From CAZPNX01 sp964518765 (GTDB taxonomy: Bacteria > Edwardsbacteria > AC1 > EtOH8), in contig CAZFJC010000009.1 of the NCBI GenBank assembly GCA_964518765.1, positions 1 to 64,000 on the forward strand: 64,000 bases of DNA, written 5' to 3'. How positions within the stretch are numbered: position 1 is the first letter of the stretch; each line of letters starts with the position of its first letter. Of this stretch, positions 38,196 through 46,925 are shown piece by piece. Made by a program: the position numbers and the translations under genes. Under the pieces are notes generated by a model, which had not been told where the DNA came from, made no database searches, and saw only the letters and a program-made list of their open reading frames with translations.

Positions 38196-41018
38196 ATGCC
38201 GCGCCAATCCATAATTATCAAGGGGGCCCGGGAGCATAACCTCAAGAACATCGATCTGGAGATACCCCGTGACCGGCTGGTGGTGATCACCGGCCTATCC
38301 GGATCGGGCAAGTCCTCCCTGGCCTTCGACACCATCTACGCCGAGGGTCAGCGCCGCTACGTGGAGTCGCTGTCGGCCTACGCCCGACAATTCCTGGGCC
38401 TGATGGAGAAGCCGGATGTAGACTTCATCGACGGCCTGTCGCCGGCCATCGCCATCGAGCAGCGCTCCGCCTCCAAGAACCCACGCTCCACCGTGGGCAC
38501 GGTCACCGAGATCCACGACTACCTGCGGCTGCTGTTCGCCCGGGTGGGCCGGCCCCACTGCCCCAAGTGCGGCCGCCCCATCAGCTCCCAGACGGTCCAA
38601 CAGATCACCGACGACATCGTCTCCCGGCCCGAGGGCACTCGGGTCCAGATTCTGGCCCCCATGGTGCGCAGCCGCAAGGGCGAGTACCGGGAGCTTTTCG
38701 ACCGCCTGCGCCGCCAGGGGTTCGTCCGCGCCCGGGTGGACGGCCATGCCGTCGAGGTGGACTCGGCCCCGGCCCTGGACAAAAACCGCAAGCACCGCAT
38801 CGAGGCGGTGGTGGATCGGCTGACCCTGGGGCCTAAGTCCCAAAAAAGGGTGGCCGACTCGGTGGAGATCGCCCTGAAGCTTTCCGATGGCCTGGCCACC
38901 GCAGTCTACGATGATCGGGAGGAGGTCCTCTACTCCGAGAAGCTGGCCTGCCCCGAGTGTCAGGTGTCGCTGGGCGAGCTCTCGCCCCGGATGTTCTCCT
39001 TCAACAGCCCCTTCGGCGCCTGCCCGGCCTGCTCCGGCCTGGGCACCAAGATGGAGATCGACCCCGAGGCCCTGGTGCCCAACCCCGACCTGACGGTCAA
39101 CGAGGGGGCGGTCTCGGCCTGGGGCGACCCCATGAACCACTGGATCGGCACCCAGCTGGAGGCGGTGGCCGAAGCCTACGGCTTTTCTCTGGACACCCCC
39201 TGGAAGGACCTGCCCCCCAAGGCCCGGCAGATAATCCTAAACGGCACCGACCGGGAGATCAAGGTCCGCTACCAGTCCGAGGACAGATCCAACGTCTACC
39301 AGTTCTCCCGCAAGTTCGAGGGCGCCATTCCCAACCTGATGCGCCGCTACCGGGAGACCGACTCCGACTATGTCCGCTACGACATCGAAAAGTACATGTC
39401 GGTCCAGCCCTGCCCGGCCTGCGGCGGCGCCCGGCTAAAGCCCGAATCCCTGGCCGTCAAGCTATCCGACCGCTCCATCCATGAGATTTCGCGGCTCTCG
39501 GTAAAGGAGGCTAAAAAATTCTTCGGCAACGGGCTAAAGCTTTCGGAGAAGGAACGGACCATCGCCCGCCAGGTGCTCAAGGAGATCAACGCCCGGCTGG
39601 GCTTCCTGTCCGACGTCGGGCTGGATTATTTGACATTGGACCGGTCGTCCGAATCCCTGGCCGGAGGCGAGGCCCAGCGCATCCACCTGGCCACCCAGAT
39701 CGGGGCCTCGCTCACCGGGGTCCTCTACGTGCTGGACGAGCCGTCCATCGGCCTGCACCATCGGGACAACGTCCGCCTTTTAAACACCCTGATGCGCCTG
39801 CGCGATCTGGGAAACACAGTGCTGGTGGTGGAGCACGATCGGGACACCATGCTGGCGGCCGACTGGCTGGTCGACCTGGGCCCCGGGGCCGGAGAGAAGG
39901 GCGGCCAGGTGGTGGTGGCCGGGCCGCCAAAAAAGGTGGTGGCCTGCCCCGAATCGCTGACCGGGCTCTACTTGGCCGGCAAGCGCAGCATTCCGGTCCC
40001 GAAGAAGAGGCGGCCCGGCCTGGGCAAGCACCTGGTGGTCTGCGGCGCCGCCGAGAATAATCTGAAAAAGATTGACGTCCCCTTCCCTTTGGGCAAGCTG
40101 GTCTGCGTCACCGGAGTCTCCGGATCGGGCAAGAGCACCCTGGTCAACGACATCCTCTATAGGGCTTTGGCCCAGCACCTGAACCGCTCCCGCACTCAGC
40201 CTGGCAAACATTTACGGATCGACGGCCTGGAGCATATCGACAAGGTCATCAGCATCGACCAGAGCCCCATCGGCCGCACCCCGCGCTCCAACCCGGCCAC
40301 CTACATAGGACTGTTCACCTACCTGCGCGAGCTGTTCTCGCTGACCCACGAGGCCAAGATGCGGGGCTACAAGGTGGGCCGGTTCTCCTTCAACGTCAAG
40401 GGCGGGCGCTGCGAGGCCTGCGAGGGCGACGGCATCGTCAAGATCGAGATGCACTTCCTGCCCGACGTCTACGTCCCCTGCGAAGTCTGCAAAGGCAAGC
40501 GCTATAACCGGGAGACCTTGGAGGTGCAGTACAAGGGCAAGAACATCTCCGAGGTGCTGGAGATGACGGTGGACCAGGCGGCCGAGTTCTTTGCCAACAT
40601 CCCCAAGATCGCCAGAAAGCTTTCGACCCTGGCCGATGTCGGCCTGGGCTACATCCACCTGGGCCAGCCGGCCACCACCCTCTCCGGCGGCGAGGCCCAG
40701 CGGGTGAAGCTGTCGGCCGAGCTGTCCAAGATCGCCACCGGCCGCACCCTGTACATACTGGACGAGCCCACCACCGGCCTGCACTTCGAGGACGTCAAGA
40801 TGCTGCTGGCGGTGCTGCAGCGCCTGGCCGACAAGGGCAACACCGTCATCGTCATCGAGCACAACATGGACGTCATCAAGTCGGCCGACTGGATAGTGGA
40901 CCTGGGGCCCGAGGGCGGGGACCAGGGCGGGACGGTGGTGGCCCAGGGAACGCCGGAGCAGGTGGCCGCCTGCGCGAAATCATACACCGGCCAGTACTTG
41001 AAGAAAGAATTGGCCTAG
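38196..41018 (+). CDS. uvrA: Excinuclease ABC subunit A
   Basis: UvrA recognises DNA damage in nucleotide excision repair. At 940 residues it has normal length and two ABC modules: the first Walker A GLSGSGKSSLAF, zinc motifs CPKCGRP and CPACSGLG, the signature LAGGEAQRIHLA, the second Walker A GVSGSGKSTLV, the third zinc region CEACEGDG, and LSGGEAQRVKLS. The ATG at 38196 (MPRQSIIIKGAREHNLKN) matches the family start and lies downstream of the promoter, unlike the earlier in-frame codon at 38097. It is transcribed alone, ending at a strong terminator. Confidence 0.97.
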   Translation: MPRQSIIIKGAREHNLKNIDLEIPRDRLVVITGLSGSGKSSLAFDTIYAEGQRRYVESLSAYARQFLGLMEKPDVDFIDGLSPAIAIEQRSASKNPRSTVGTVTEIHDYLRLLFARVGRPHCPKCGRPISSQTVQQITDDIVSRPEGTRVQILAPMVRSRKGEYRELFDRLRRQGFVRARVDGHAVEVDSAPALDKNRKHRIEAVVDRLTLGPKSQKRVADSVEIALKLSDGLATAVYDDREEVLYSEKLACPECQVSLGELSPRMFSFNSPFGACPACSGLGTKMEIDPEALVPNPDLTVNEGAVSAWGDPMNHWIGTQLEAVAEAYGFSLDTPWKDLPPKARQIILNGTDREIKVRYQSEDRSNVYQFSRKFEGAIPNLMRRYRETDSDYVRYDIEKYMSVQPCPACGGARLKPESLAVKLSDRSIHEISRLSVKEAKKFFGNGLKLSEKERTIARQVLKEINARLGFLSDVGLDYLTLDRSSESLAGGEAQRIHLATQIGASLTGVLYVLDEPSIGLHHRDNVRLLNTLMRLRDLGNTVLVVEHDRDTMLAADWLVDLGPGAGEKGGQVVVAGPPKKVVACPESLTGLYLAGKRSIPVPKKRRPGLGKHLVVCGAAENNLKKIDVPFPLGKLVCVTGVSGSGKSTLVNDILYRALAQHLNRSRTQPGKHLRIDGLEHIDKVISIDQSPIGRTPRSNPATYIGLFTYLRELFSLTHEAKMRGYKVGRFSFNVKGGRCEACEGDGIVKIEMHFLPDVYVPCEVCKGKRYNRETLEVQYKGKNISEVLEMTVDQAAEFFANIPKIARKLSTLADVGLGYIHLGQPATTLSGGEAQRVKLSAELSKIATGRTLYILDEPTTGLHFEDVKMLLAVLQRLADKGNTVIVIEHNMDVIKSADWIVDLGPEGGDQGGTVVAQGTPEQVAACAKSYTGQYLKKELA

Positions 41019-41027
41019 TCGATCCCA

Positions 41028-41075
41028 ATAAAAACAGAGAGCTCCGCTTTAAGATGGAGTTCTCTCTGTTTTTTC
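41028..41075 (+). terminator. Rho-independent terminator after uvrA
   Basis: Arms acagagag-ctcc (41034-41045) and ggag-tt-ctctctgt (41056-41069), then a run of T. An A-run on the left makes it usable for convergent queG too. Confidence 0.92.
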
Positions 41076-41083
41076 TTATGTTA

Positions 41084-42118
41084 TCATTCTCGACTTAACT
41101 TACTAAGCGCCCACTCCGCATGCTCCCTTACCTCCGGGCTGCGGCTGTTCCTGGCGGCCTCTTCCAGGGCCGGGACGGCGGCCCGGTCGCCGATGTTCCC
41201 CAATGCCACGGCCGCGTTGCGCTGGATGGCCCCGAAGCTCACCCAGCTTTCGGCCATCTGGTTGCCGCTATATCTTTTACGGAAATCCCTTTCGTCCATC
41301 CCCAAAATCGGTATCAGCGGCAGGCTGGGGCCCACCCGGCCGCAACTAGATTTTTTATTTGTCGGCCTGGCCTTTTTATTCAGCGGACAGGCGTCCTGGC
41401 AGATGTTGCACCCATATAGCCGGTCGCCCCAAAACTTTCTGACCTCCTCGGGAAGAGTCATCTGCCGGCTGGACATCCACTGCAGGCACCGGCTCGAATC
41501 CACCACCCCGGGCTCCACGATGGCCCCGGTGGGGCAGGCGTCCACGCAGGCCCAGCAGTCGCCGCAGCCGTCCGGCACCGGTTCGTCCGGCTCCAAATCT
41601 AGGCCCGAGACCAGCAGGCCGAGGACAATCCAAGAACCGAACTCGGAGGTGGTGATCAACCCGTGCTTCCCGTACCACCCCACCCCGGCCCGCGCCGCCA
41701 GCGGTTTCTCGGCCAGCCTGCCGTTGGAAAATATCTTACACTGTAATAAACCGCCCAGCTCTTTTTCCAACCTGCCGGCTACGGCTTTGAGCCTGTCCCT
41801 GGTGTCCTGGTAGTAGTTGCTCCAATCGTAGCGGGCTATTCGTCCGTGCGGCTCGCCGGGCTTGCCCAGCGATTCCGGGCCGGACTCCAGGTAGCAGTTG
41901 GCCACGACCAGGACCGACCTGGCGCCGGGGAGTTCGGAGCTTGGATCGAACCTTGGCTCGATGCCCTCGACATCCCAGTTGGGCTTGAGCCCCCGTTTCA
42001 CCTGCTTTCTGGCCCGCTCCAGAGCCCCGGTGTCCTGCCCGGCCGGGGCGATACCGGCCGCGTCCAGCCCTGCCTCCAGGGCCAGTGACTTGACGAAGAC
42101 CGCACTTATCCGCTTCAC
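41084..42118 (-). CDS. queG: Epoxyqueuosine reductase
   Basis: It makes queuosine in tRNA from epoxyqueuosine using a cobalamin cofactor and two 4Fe-4S clusters. The cluster motifs are CGDCWACVDACPTGAI and CNICQDACPLNKKA. The C-terminal segment has the HEAT-like repeat seen in longer QueG proteins (QRNAAVALGNIGDRAAVPAL). The length is 344 residues. The GTG start overlaps the upstream TPR gene as GTGA. It is the last gene in the TPR/histidine-kinase operon. Confidence 0.94.
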   Translation of the reverse strand: MKRISAVFVKSLALEAGLDAAGIAPAGQDTGALERARKQVKRGLKPNWDVEGIEPRFDPSSELPGARSVLVVANCYLESGPESLGKPGEPHGRIARYDWSNYYQDTRDRLKAVAGRLEKELGGLLQCKIFSNGRLAEKPLAARAGVGWYGKHGLITTSEFGSWIVLGLLVSGLDLEPDEPVPDGCGDCWACVDACPTGAIVEPGVVDSSRCLQWMSSRQMTLPEEVRKFWGDRLYGCNICQDACPLNKKARPTNKKSSCGRVGPSLPLIPILGMDERDFRKRYSGNQMAESWVSFGAIQRNAAVALGNIGDRAAVPALEEAARNSRSPEVREHAEWALSKLSRE

Positions 42119-43131
42119 GAGCCTGACTTCATTCTTTCGATCTCCTCAGCCAGGCTTTGCCAGATCCGCCGGTGCTCCGCCGCTTTCTCCCCGTCTCCGG
42201 ACGCCTCATACGCCTTGGCGTAGGCCTGGTGCAGGGCGATCCTCAGCTTCCGATCGCCGATCTTGGGCTCCAGCATCCTGGCCAGAGACAGCAGCTCCAA
42301 GCTCTCATTGACGTGTTCCGGGTCGGCCAGCATCTCGGCGGTGTGCACCAGGGCCGCCATCTCGGTGGCCACGTCGTCCACCTCCCGGGCTATCTCGATG
42401 CTTTTCCCCCAGACCTCCATGGCCCGCTCCTTCTGGCCCATGTCCCGGTAGGAGAGCCCCATATCGAACCAGGTGGCGGCCTCGGCCTGGCGGTTGCCGT
42501 ACTCGGGGAAAACGGCCAGGGCCTGGCGGCAGCAGTCCAGCGCCTTCTGGGGCTGGCCGCCGGTACGGTAGATGCTGGAGAGGTTGATCAGGGTCATGGT
42601 GGCGTATTGCACCTCGCCCAGCTCCCGGAACAGGACCAGCGCCTGCTGGTAGTATCCGGTGGCCTGGTCTTCCAGGCTCATGGCGTAATGGACGTTGCCC
42701 AGGTTGTTGAGGGCCGAGGCCTGCATCAGCCGGTCCCCGGATTCACGCGATTTTTCAAGCACCTCGGTGTACGAGGAGGCCGCGGCCTGCAGGTCCCCGG
42801 TGCGTCGGTGTATGTTGCCGATGATGTTGGCCACCCTCAGCGCCTTGGCTTCGTCCTTCAGCTCGTGGAAGAGACGCAGGGTCTCCCTCTCGTCCTCCAT
42901 GGCCCGGCCGTGCTCCGAGACCAGCAGGTAGCAGTTGCCCCTGGTCCTGAAGGCCTCGGCCAGGCCCCTCTGGTACTCGAGGCGGCGCGACAGCTCCAGG
43001 GCCCGGTCGCACAGCTCGATGGCGCCCCGCGGGTCCTTCTCCCTCAGCTCCACCGCCAGCCGGTTCATCAGGTCAGCCTTGGCCGGGCCGTCGGCCATGG
43101 CCTCCAATTTGGTTTTCAGCTCAGGCTCCAC
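42115..43131 (-). CDS. TPR-repeat signalling protein A
   Basis: This cytoplasmic protein of 338 residues is made of TPR units, with no signal peptide. The start MEPELKTKLEAMADGPAKADLM is closely related to that of the protein at 46922, as is the overall layout, so the two are tandem paralogues. A helix-rich end follows the repeats. No enzymatic motif is seen. It lies 15 bp downstream of a histidine kinase and overlaps queG. The likely role is a protein-binding regulator of the kinase. Confidence 0.82.
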   Translation of the reverse strand: MEPELKTKLEAMADGPAKADLMNRLAVELREKDPRGAIELCDRALELSRRLEYQRGLAEAFRTRGNCYLLVSEHGRAMEDERETLRLFHELKDEAKALRVANIIGNIHRRTGDLQAAASSYTEVLEKSRESGDRLMQASALNNLGNVHYAMSLEDQATGYYQQALVLFRELGEVQYATMTLINLSSIYRTGGQPQKALDCCRQALAVFPEYGNRQAEAATWFDMGLSYRDMGQKERAMEVWGKSIEIAREVDDVATEMAALVHTAEMLADPEHVNESLELLSLARMLEPKIGDRKLRIALHQAYAKAYEASGDGEKAAEHRRIWQSLAEEIERMKSGS

Positions 43132-43146
43132 TTGCCGTTCCCGCCC

Positions 43147-44022
43147 TCAGCTCCCGACGGCCATCGGCAGGGTGAAGCTGATGCCCGTGCCCTCGCCCAC
43201 CCGGCTCTTGACCGATATCCTACCACCATGCGCCGTCACGATGGCCTTGACGATGGACAGCCCCAGACCCATCCCGGTCTGGCGCCTGGCGGCATCGGTG
43301 CTTTCCACCTGGAAGAAGCGGTCGAAGATCCTGGGAATGGCTTCCTCGGGGATGCCGATGCCGGTGTCTGTAACCACGATTACCACCTGTCCCTCGGCGG
43401 GGCTGGCCTCGGCCGTTACCCTTATGATTCCCTTCTCGGTGAACTTGATGGCATTCACCAGCAGGTTATCCAGCACCTGGGCGATGCGGCCCCGGTCGGC
43501 GTTGACGGCGACATCCTCTGCCACCTCGGCGACGGCCTCGAGCCCCTTCCTCTCCAACATCACCCTCTGCCCCCCCAGCACCTCATCTACCAAGGGCTTG
43601 AGCGGGAACGGCTCTGGGTCCACCGTCAGCTTGCCGGACTCCAGCCTGGTGAAATCCAGCAGGTCCGAGATCTGCCGGTGAAGCTTCTTAAGGCTCCGCG
43701 ACATAGCATCCACCGCCCTGGCCTGCTCGTCGGTGAGCGGCCCCAGCTTGCCGCTCTGCAGGTACTCGTTATATCCTAGCAGGATGGTCAGAGGGGTCTT
43801 CAGCTCGTGGGAGACGGTGCCGATGAAGTCGCTCTTGAGGCGGTCTAGCTCCAAAAGCTCCAGGTTGGACTGGTTGAGCCGATCGTAGGCCGCTGACATG
43901 TCCTCCAGCTCCCTCTCTAGCCTGTCCAGCCTGGCCCTCAGGGCGTCGCCTTCTTGAGGCCGGGGATCGGCGGGCCCACTTCCGCCTGAAGCGACATTTG
44001 AATTGGGTATACCTTTCCTCAT
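43147..44022 (-). CDS. Soluble sensorless histidine kinase
   Basis: This 291-residue protein has an N-terminal disordered stretch (1-25), a coiled coil (about 26-62), and a HisKA dimerisation domain with phosphoacceptor His72 in SHELKTPLT. The HATPase_c domain has the N box NLLVNAIKFTEKG (Asn190), G1 DTGIGI (219-224) and G2 GMGLGL (250-255). There is no transmembrane segment and no PAS, GAF or HAMP domain. No response regulator is encoded nearby. It abuts the stop of the next TPR gene, so the TPR proteins encoded around it are candidate input modules. Confidence 0.93.
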   Translation of the reverse strand: MRKGIPNSNVASGGSGPADPRPQEGDALRARLDRLERELEDMSAAYDRLNQSNLELLELDRLKSDFIGTVSHELKTPLTILLGYNEYLQSGKLGPLTDEQARAVDAMSRSLKKLHRQISDLLDFTRLESGKLTVDPEPFPLKPLVDEVLGGQRVMLERKGLEAVAEVAEDVAVNADRGRIAQVLDNLLVNAIKFTEKGIIRVTAEASPAEGQVVIVVTDTGIGIPEEAIPRIFDRFFQVESTDAARRQTGMGLGLSIVKAIVTAHGGRISVKSRVGEGTGISFTLPMAVGS

Positions 44023-45375
44023 CTATTTCGCTCCCGGCCCTTGGGCCAGCCTTTTCAGCCTGAGCCTTATCCGGCGCAAACCTTCCCAGATGCGGCCCAG
44101 AACCTCCCTCTCCGCCCCGGGAAACTTGATGATAATCTCGGGGAAATCGTCATTGCCCAGGTGGTCCGGCGGACTTTTGGGCTCCTCCCTGGCCTCCCGC
44201 AGGCATAGGGCGTGCTCGGCCATCTGGTTGAACTCGCGGCAGACGTTCTCCGCCTTCAGCCTCAGGCTCCTAGCCTGATCTTCCCTGACGCTGGCCGCCA
44301 AGCTTTCGCCGCCATCGGCCGCGGATTCGCCCCCAAACCGGTGCAGCTCGTACTCCTCGATATTGGACGAAAGCATCTCCACCAGGCTCCCGAAGTACCG
44401 GAAGCGGAACTGCAGGGCTCCAGCCAGGTCGCCCCTGGCCTCGTGGTTGTCGGCGAACTCCTGGTAGAGGGACCGCAGAACGTTCTGGTCTCCCAGCTTC
44501 TCTGCTAGGGGCAGGGCGTGTTCGGCATACTCCAGGGCGGTGTCCAGCTCGTTGGTCAGGTTCTTGAGCTTGGCCAACAGGGTCATAACGTAGACCTCCA
44601 TGACGGCGTTGCCGCCGTCGACCGCCAGGTCCATGGCCTTCATCAGGCATTCGTAAGATTGGTTGTATTCTCCGGAGTCGCGGTGGAGGTTGGCGATGTT
44701 GATCCAGCTGTGCACCTGGGAGAAGCGGTCTCCTATCTGCTGGCGGATGGCCAGGCTTTCCTTGAGGTGCTCCATGGCCCCCTGCCGGTCCCCCAGCGTC
44801 TTCATACATAGCGCGATGTTGCTCAGAGCGTGGGCCACGTTGCGGCTGTCCCCGACCCTCTCCAGGATCTCCAGGCTCCGCTGGAAGTGCTCCAGGGCCT
44901 TTTCGTTGTCGTCCAGGCTCCGGAAGGTCAGCCCGATATTGTTGATGACATAGGCCCGGATCATCTCGTCATCCGAACCAGCTAGGATCTCCAGCGCCCT
45001 CTGGAAGTGCTCCAGGGCTACCCCCAGGGCCCCCATCCTGGTGTAGGCCAGCCCGATGTTGTTCAGACACCTGCCGGCCTCGCGGGCATCCCCCAGCTCT
45101 CGATACATGGCCAGGGCCTGCAGGCCGCAGCTGACCGACCGGGGATAATCCCCCAGCTGCTCGTATATGGCGCCTGTTATCCTGGTGGCCGAGGCCAGGC
45201 TCTGGCTGAGCTGTAGCCTTTGGCTGAGCTGGGACGCCTTCTCCGCCTGGGCCAGGGCCTGAATAGGGTCGGTGCTCTGGTAGAGCCCGGCCAGTTCGAT
45301 CAGCAGATCGGCCCGCTCCGGCGAATCGGGAAGGTTTTCGAGGATTGCTTGGATTTCCTGTATTCGGTTTGACAC
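44023..45375 (-). CDS. TPR-repeat signalling protein B
   Basis: This 450-residue protein has an N-terminal SPERADLLIELAGLYQSTDP block like its paralogues, then about eight TPR units of the longer TPR_12 type (NNIGLAYTRMGALGVALEH, NNIGLTFRSLDDNEKALEH). A C-terminal coiled coil and a basic tail (WEGLRRIRLRLKRLAQ) follow. It is cytoplasmic. Its stop codon is immediately followed by the histidine-kinase start. TPR_12 proteins next to kinases often bind or modulate the kinase. Confidence 0.82.
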   Translation of the reverse strand: MSNRIQEIQAILENLPDSPERADLLIELAGLYQSTDPIQALAQAEKASQLSQRLQLSQSLASATRITGAIYEQLGDYPRSVSCGLQALAMYRELGDAREAGRCLNNIGLAYTRMGALGVALEHFQRALEILAGSDDEMIRAYVINNIGLTFRSLDDNEKALEHFQRSLEILERVGDSRNVAHALSNIALCMKTLGDRQGAMEHLKESLAIRQQIGDRFSQVHSWINIANLHRDSGEYNQSYECLMKAMDLAVDGGNAVMEVYVMTLLAKLKNLTNELDTALEYAEHALPLAEKLGDQNVLRSLYQEFADNHEARGDLAGALQFRFRYFGSLVEMLSSNIEEYELHRFGGESAADGGESLAASVREDQARSLRLKAENVCREFNQMAEHALCLREAREEPKSPPDHLGNDDFPEIIIKFPGAEREVLGRIWEGLRRIRLRLKRLAQGPGAK

Positions 45376-45377
45376 TG

Positions 45378-46925
45378 CTAGTTGGCGTGTTTTTTTGCTT
45401 TGGTTTCCATTACCAATAAAGCACGCTGCTCCCAGTATGTCAGCCCCATGGATCGGAATTCCTCAGCCGATCGGTTGAGCTGCTTGTTCGCTTCTTCTTC
45501 ATCGCCACACCTTGCCAGCATGGTCCCCCATCTCAATATAACGTGCGCTGCCAGGTAAGGCCGTTGACATGAACGGTACAAGCTGGCTGCCTGGCTGTAA
45601 CATTCGCCGGCTCCGGCGGCCTCGCCGTTGTGTTCATTATAGATTCCCTGGGCTTCGAACCATCTGGCCTGTTTATATGGCGAGCCAGAGCCGACGGCCT
45701 CATCCACCCCCATCCAAATCTCCTCGCGGGCTGTCGCCTGTTCGCCTAGGTGGATCCTGGCTATGGCCAGAAAGCGCTTGGCCTCATCCTTTATCGGTGA
45801 AGTATCACGCATTCCAACAAGCCGCAACGCCTTCTCAAAGGATCCTTTGGCGGCGGCATAGTCGCCCTTGACCATCTGGGCCTCCCCTTTCATGAGAAGA
45901 TAGCCTGCGGTCTGCTCATCTCCTCCCTTGTCTTTTATGATCTTTTCGGCTTCCTCCAGGATTTCCAGGGCAGCAGCCCCATCGCCCTTCATACAGAACA
46001 GCTTTCCCCGGGCCGCAATGTTTTCCGCCTCTTCCTTACGGAACCCCATTTGGCGGAAAAGGTCTCGCGACTGCTCATATGATGACATGGCCCCGTCGAT
46101 CCGGCCTAGGCAGGTCAGAATGTTCCCGATGCCGTTCAGGCTGAAGGCTTGACCATGGATGTCCCCGATATGCCTCTGCAAACTCAAAGCGCGTTCGAAT
46201 AGGGAAAGGGCTTGCTTCAGCAGTTCCTGGTCCTGTAGTATTATCCCTAAGTAGTACAGACATTTCGCCTGCCCCCCGATGTTGCCGATCTGCTCGTGCA
46301 GATACAGGGAACTCTCGAACAGCTTCTGTGCCTCATGGCTGTTCCCCAGCTCGTACTGGCTGGCGCCCATATTGTACAGGGTGGAAGCCTCGCCCAGCCG
46401 GTCATTCAGCCGTCGCCTTATATTCAGCGATTCCCCGTCGCATTCGTCCGAAAGCCGGTGTTCCCCGCGGCAAAAGTGAATCATGCCGATGTTGTGCAAA
46501 GCCATGGCCACGTTCCGCTCGTCACCCAGGCTTTGGAACAACTCTTTGGATCGTTGCAGGGTTTGCATGGCGTCATCAAACATCCTCCGGTCCTTGAGGA
46601 TGACGCCCAGGTTGTTCAGGCAGGTTGCCTGGCCGTATTTGTCGCCGGACTTCTGCCTGAGTATTAGGGCGCGCTCTATATGTCGTCGCGACTGGTCGAA
46701 TTCGCCGACGTTATAGAGCACGGTCCCGATGCAGTTGAGGCTGGCTGCCTCCCGGTCTTCTTTGTTCAATACCTGGGCTACTTTTAGGCTTCTTTTGGCC
46801 TCGGCCAGGGCCCTTCTACTTTCCCCGGTGATTTTCAATACTTCCGCGATTCCTATCAGCAGGCCATGGAAAACCTCAGCCTGATCAGATCTCCCCCGGA
46901 ATCGATCTTCTCCTTTCGTGTTCAT
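45378..46925 (-). CDS. TPR-repeat signalling protein C
   Basis: This 515-residue protein of roughly eleven TPR_12-type repeats (for example NNLGVILKDRRMFDDAMQTL and NGIGNILTCLGRIDGAMSSY) has no signal peptide and no enzymatic domain. It lacks the DSPEKADL start of its neighbours. Its ATG overlaps the stop of the upstream paralogue gene as ATGA. The coding DNA is visibly less GC-rich than its neighbours, hinting at a different history. Confidence 0.8.
   Translation of the reverse strand: MNTKGEDRFRGRSDQAEVFHGLLIGIAEVLKITGESRRALAEAKRSLKVAQVLNKEDREAASLNCIGTVLYNVGEFDQSRRHIERALILRQKSGDKYGQATCLNNLGVILKDRRMFDDAMQTLQRSKELFQSLGDERNVAMALHNIGMIHFCRGEHRLSDECDGESLNIRRRLNDRLGEASTLYNMGASQYELGNSHEAQKLFESSLYLHEQIGNIGGQAKCLYYLGIILQDQELLKQALSLFERALSLQRHIGDIHGQAFSLNGIGNILTCLGRIDGAMSSYEQSRDLFRQMGFRKEEAENIAARGKLFCMKGDGAAALEILEEAEKIIKDKGGDEQTAGYLLMKGEAQMVKGDYAAAKGSFEKALRLVGMRDTSPIKDEAKRFLAIARIHLGEQATAREEIWMGVDEAVGSGSPYKQARWFEAQGIYNEHNGEAAGAGECYSQAASLYRSCQRPYLAAHVILRWGTMLARCGDEEEANKQLNRSAEEFRSMGLTYWEQRALLVMETKAKKHAN

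Noticed and set aside
42157..43779. 540-residue plus-strand open frame opposite the TPR-A and kinase genes
   Set aside because: Shadow of two well-supported minus-strand genes; Gly/His/Leu-rich without motifs.
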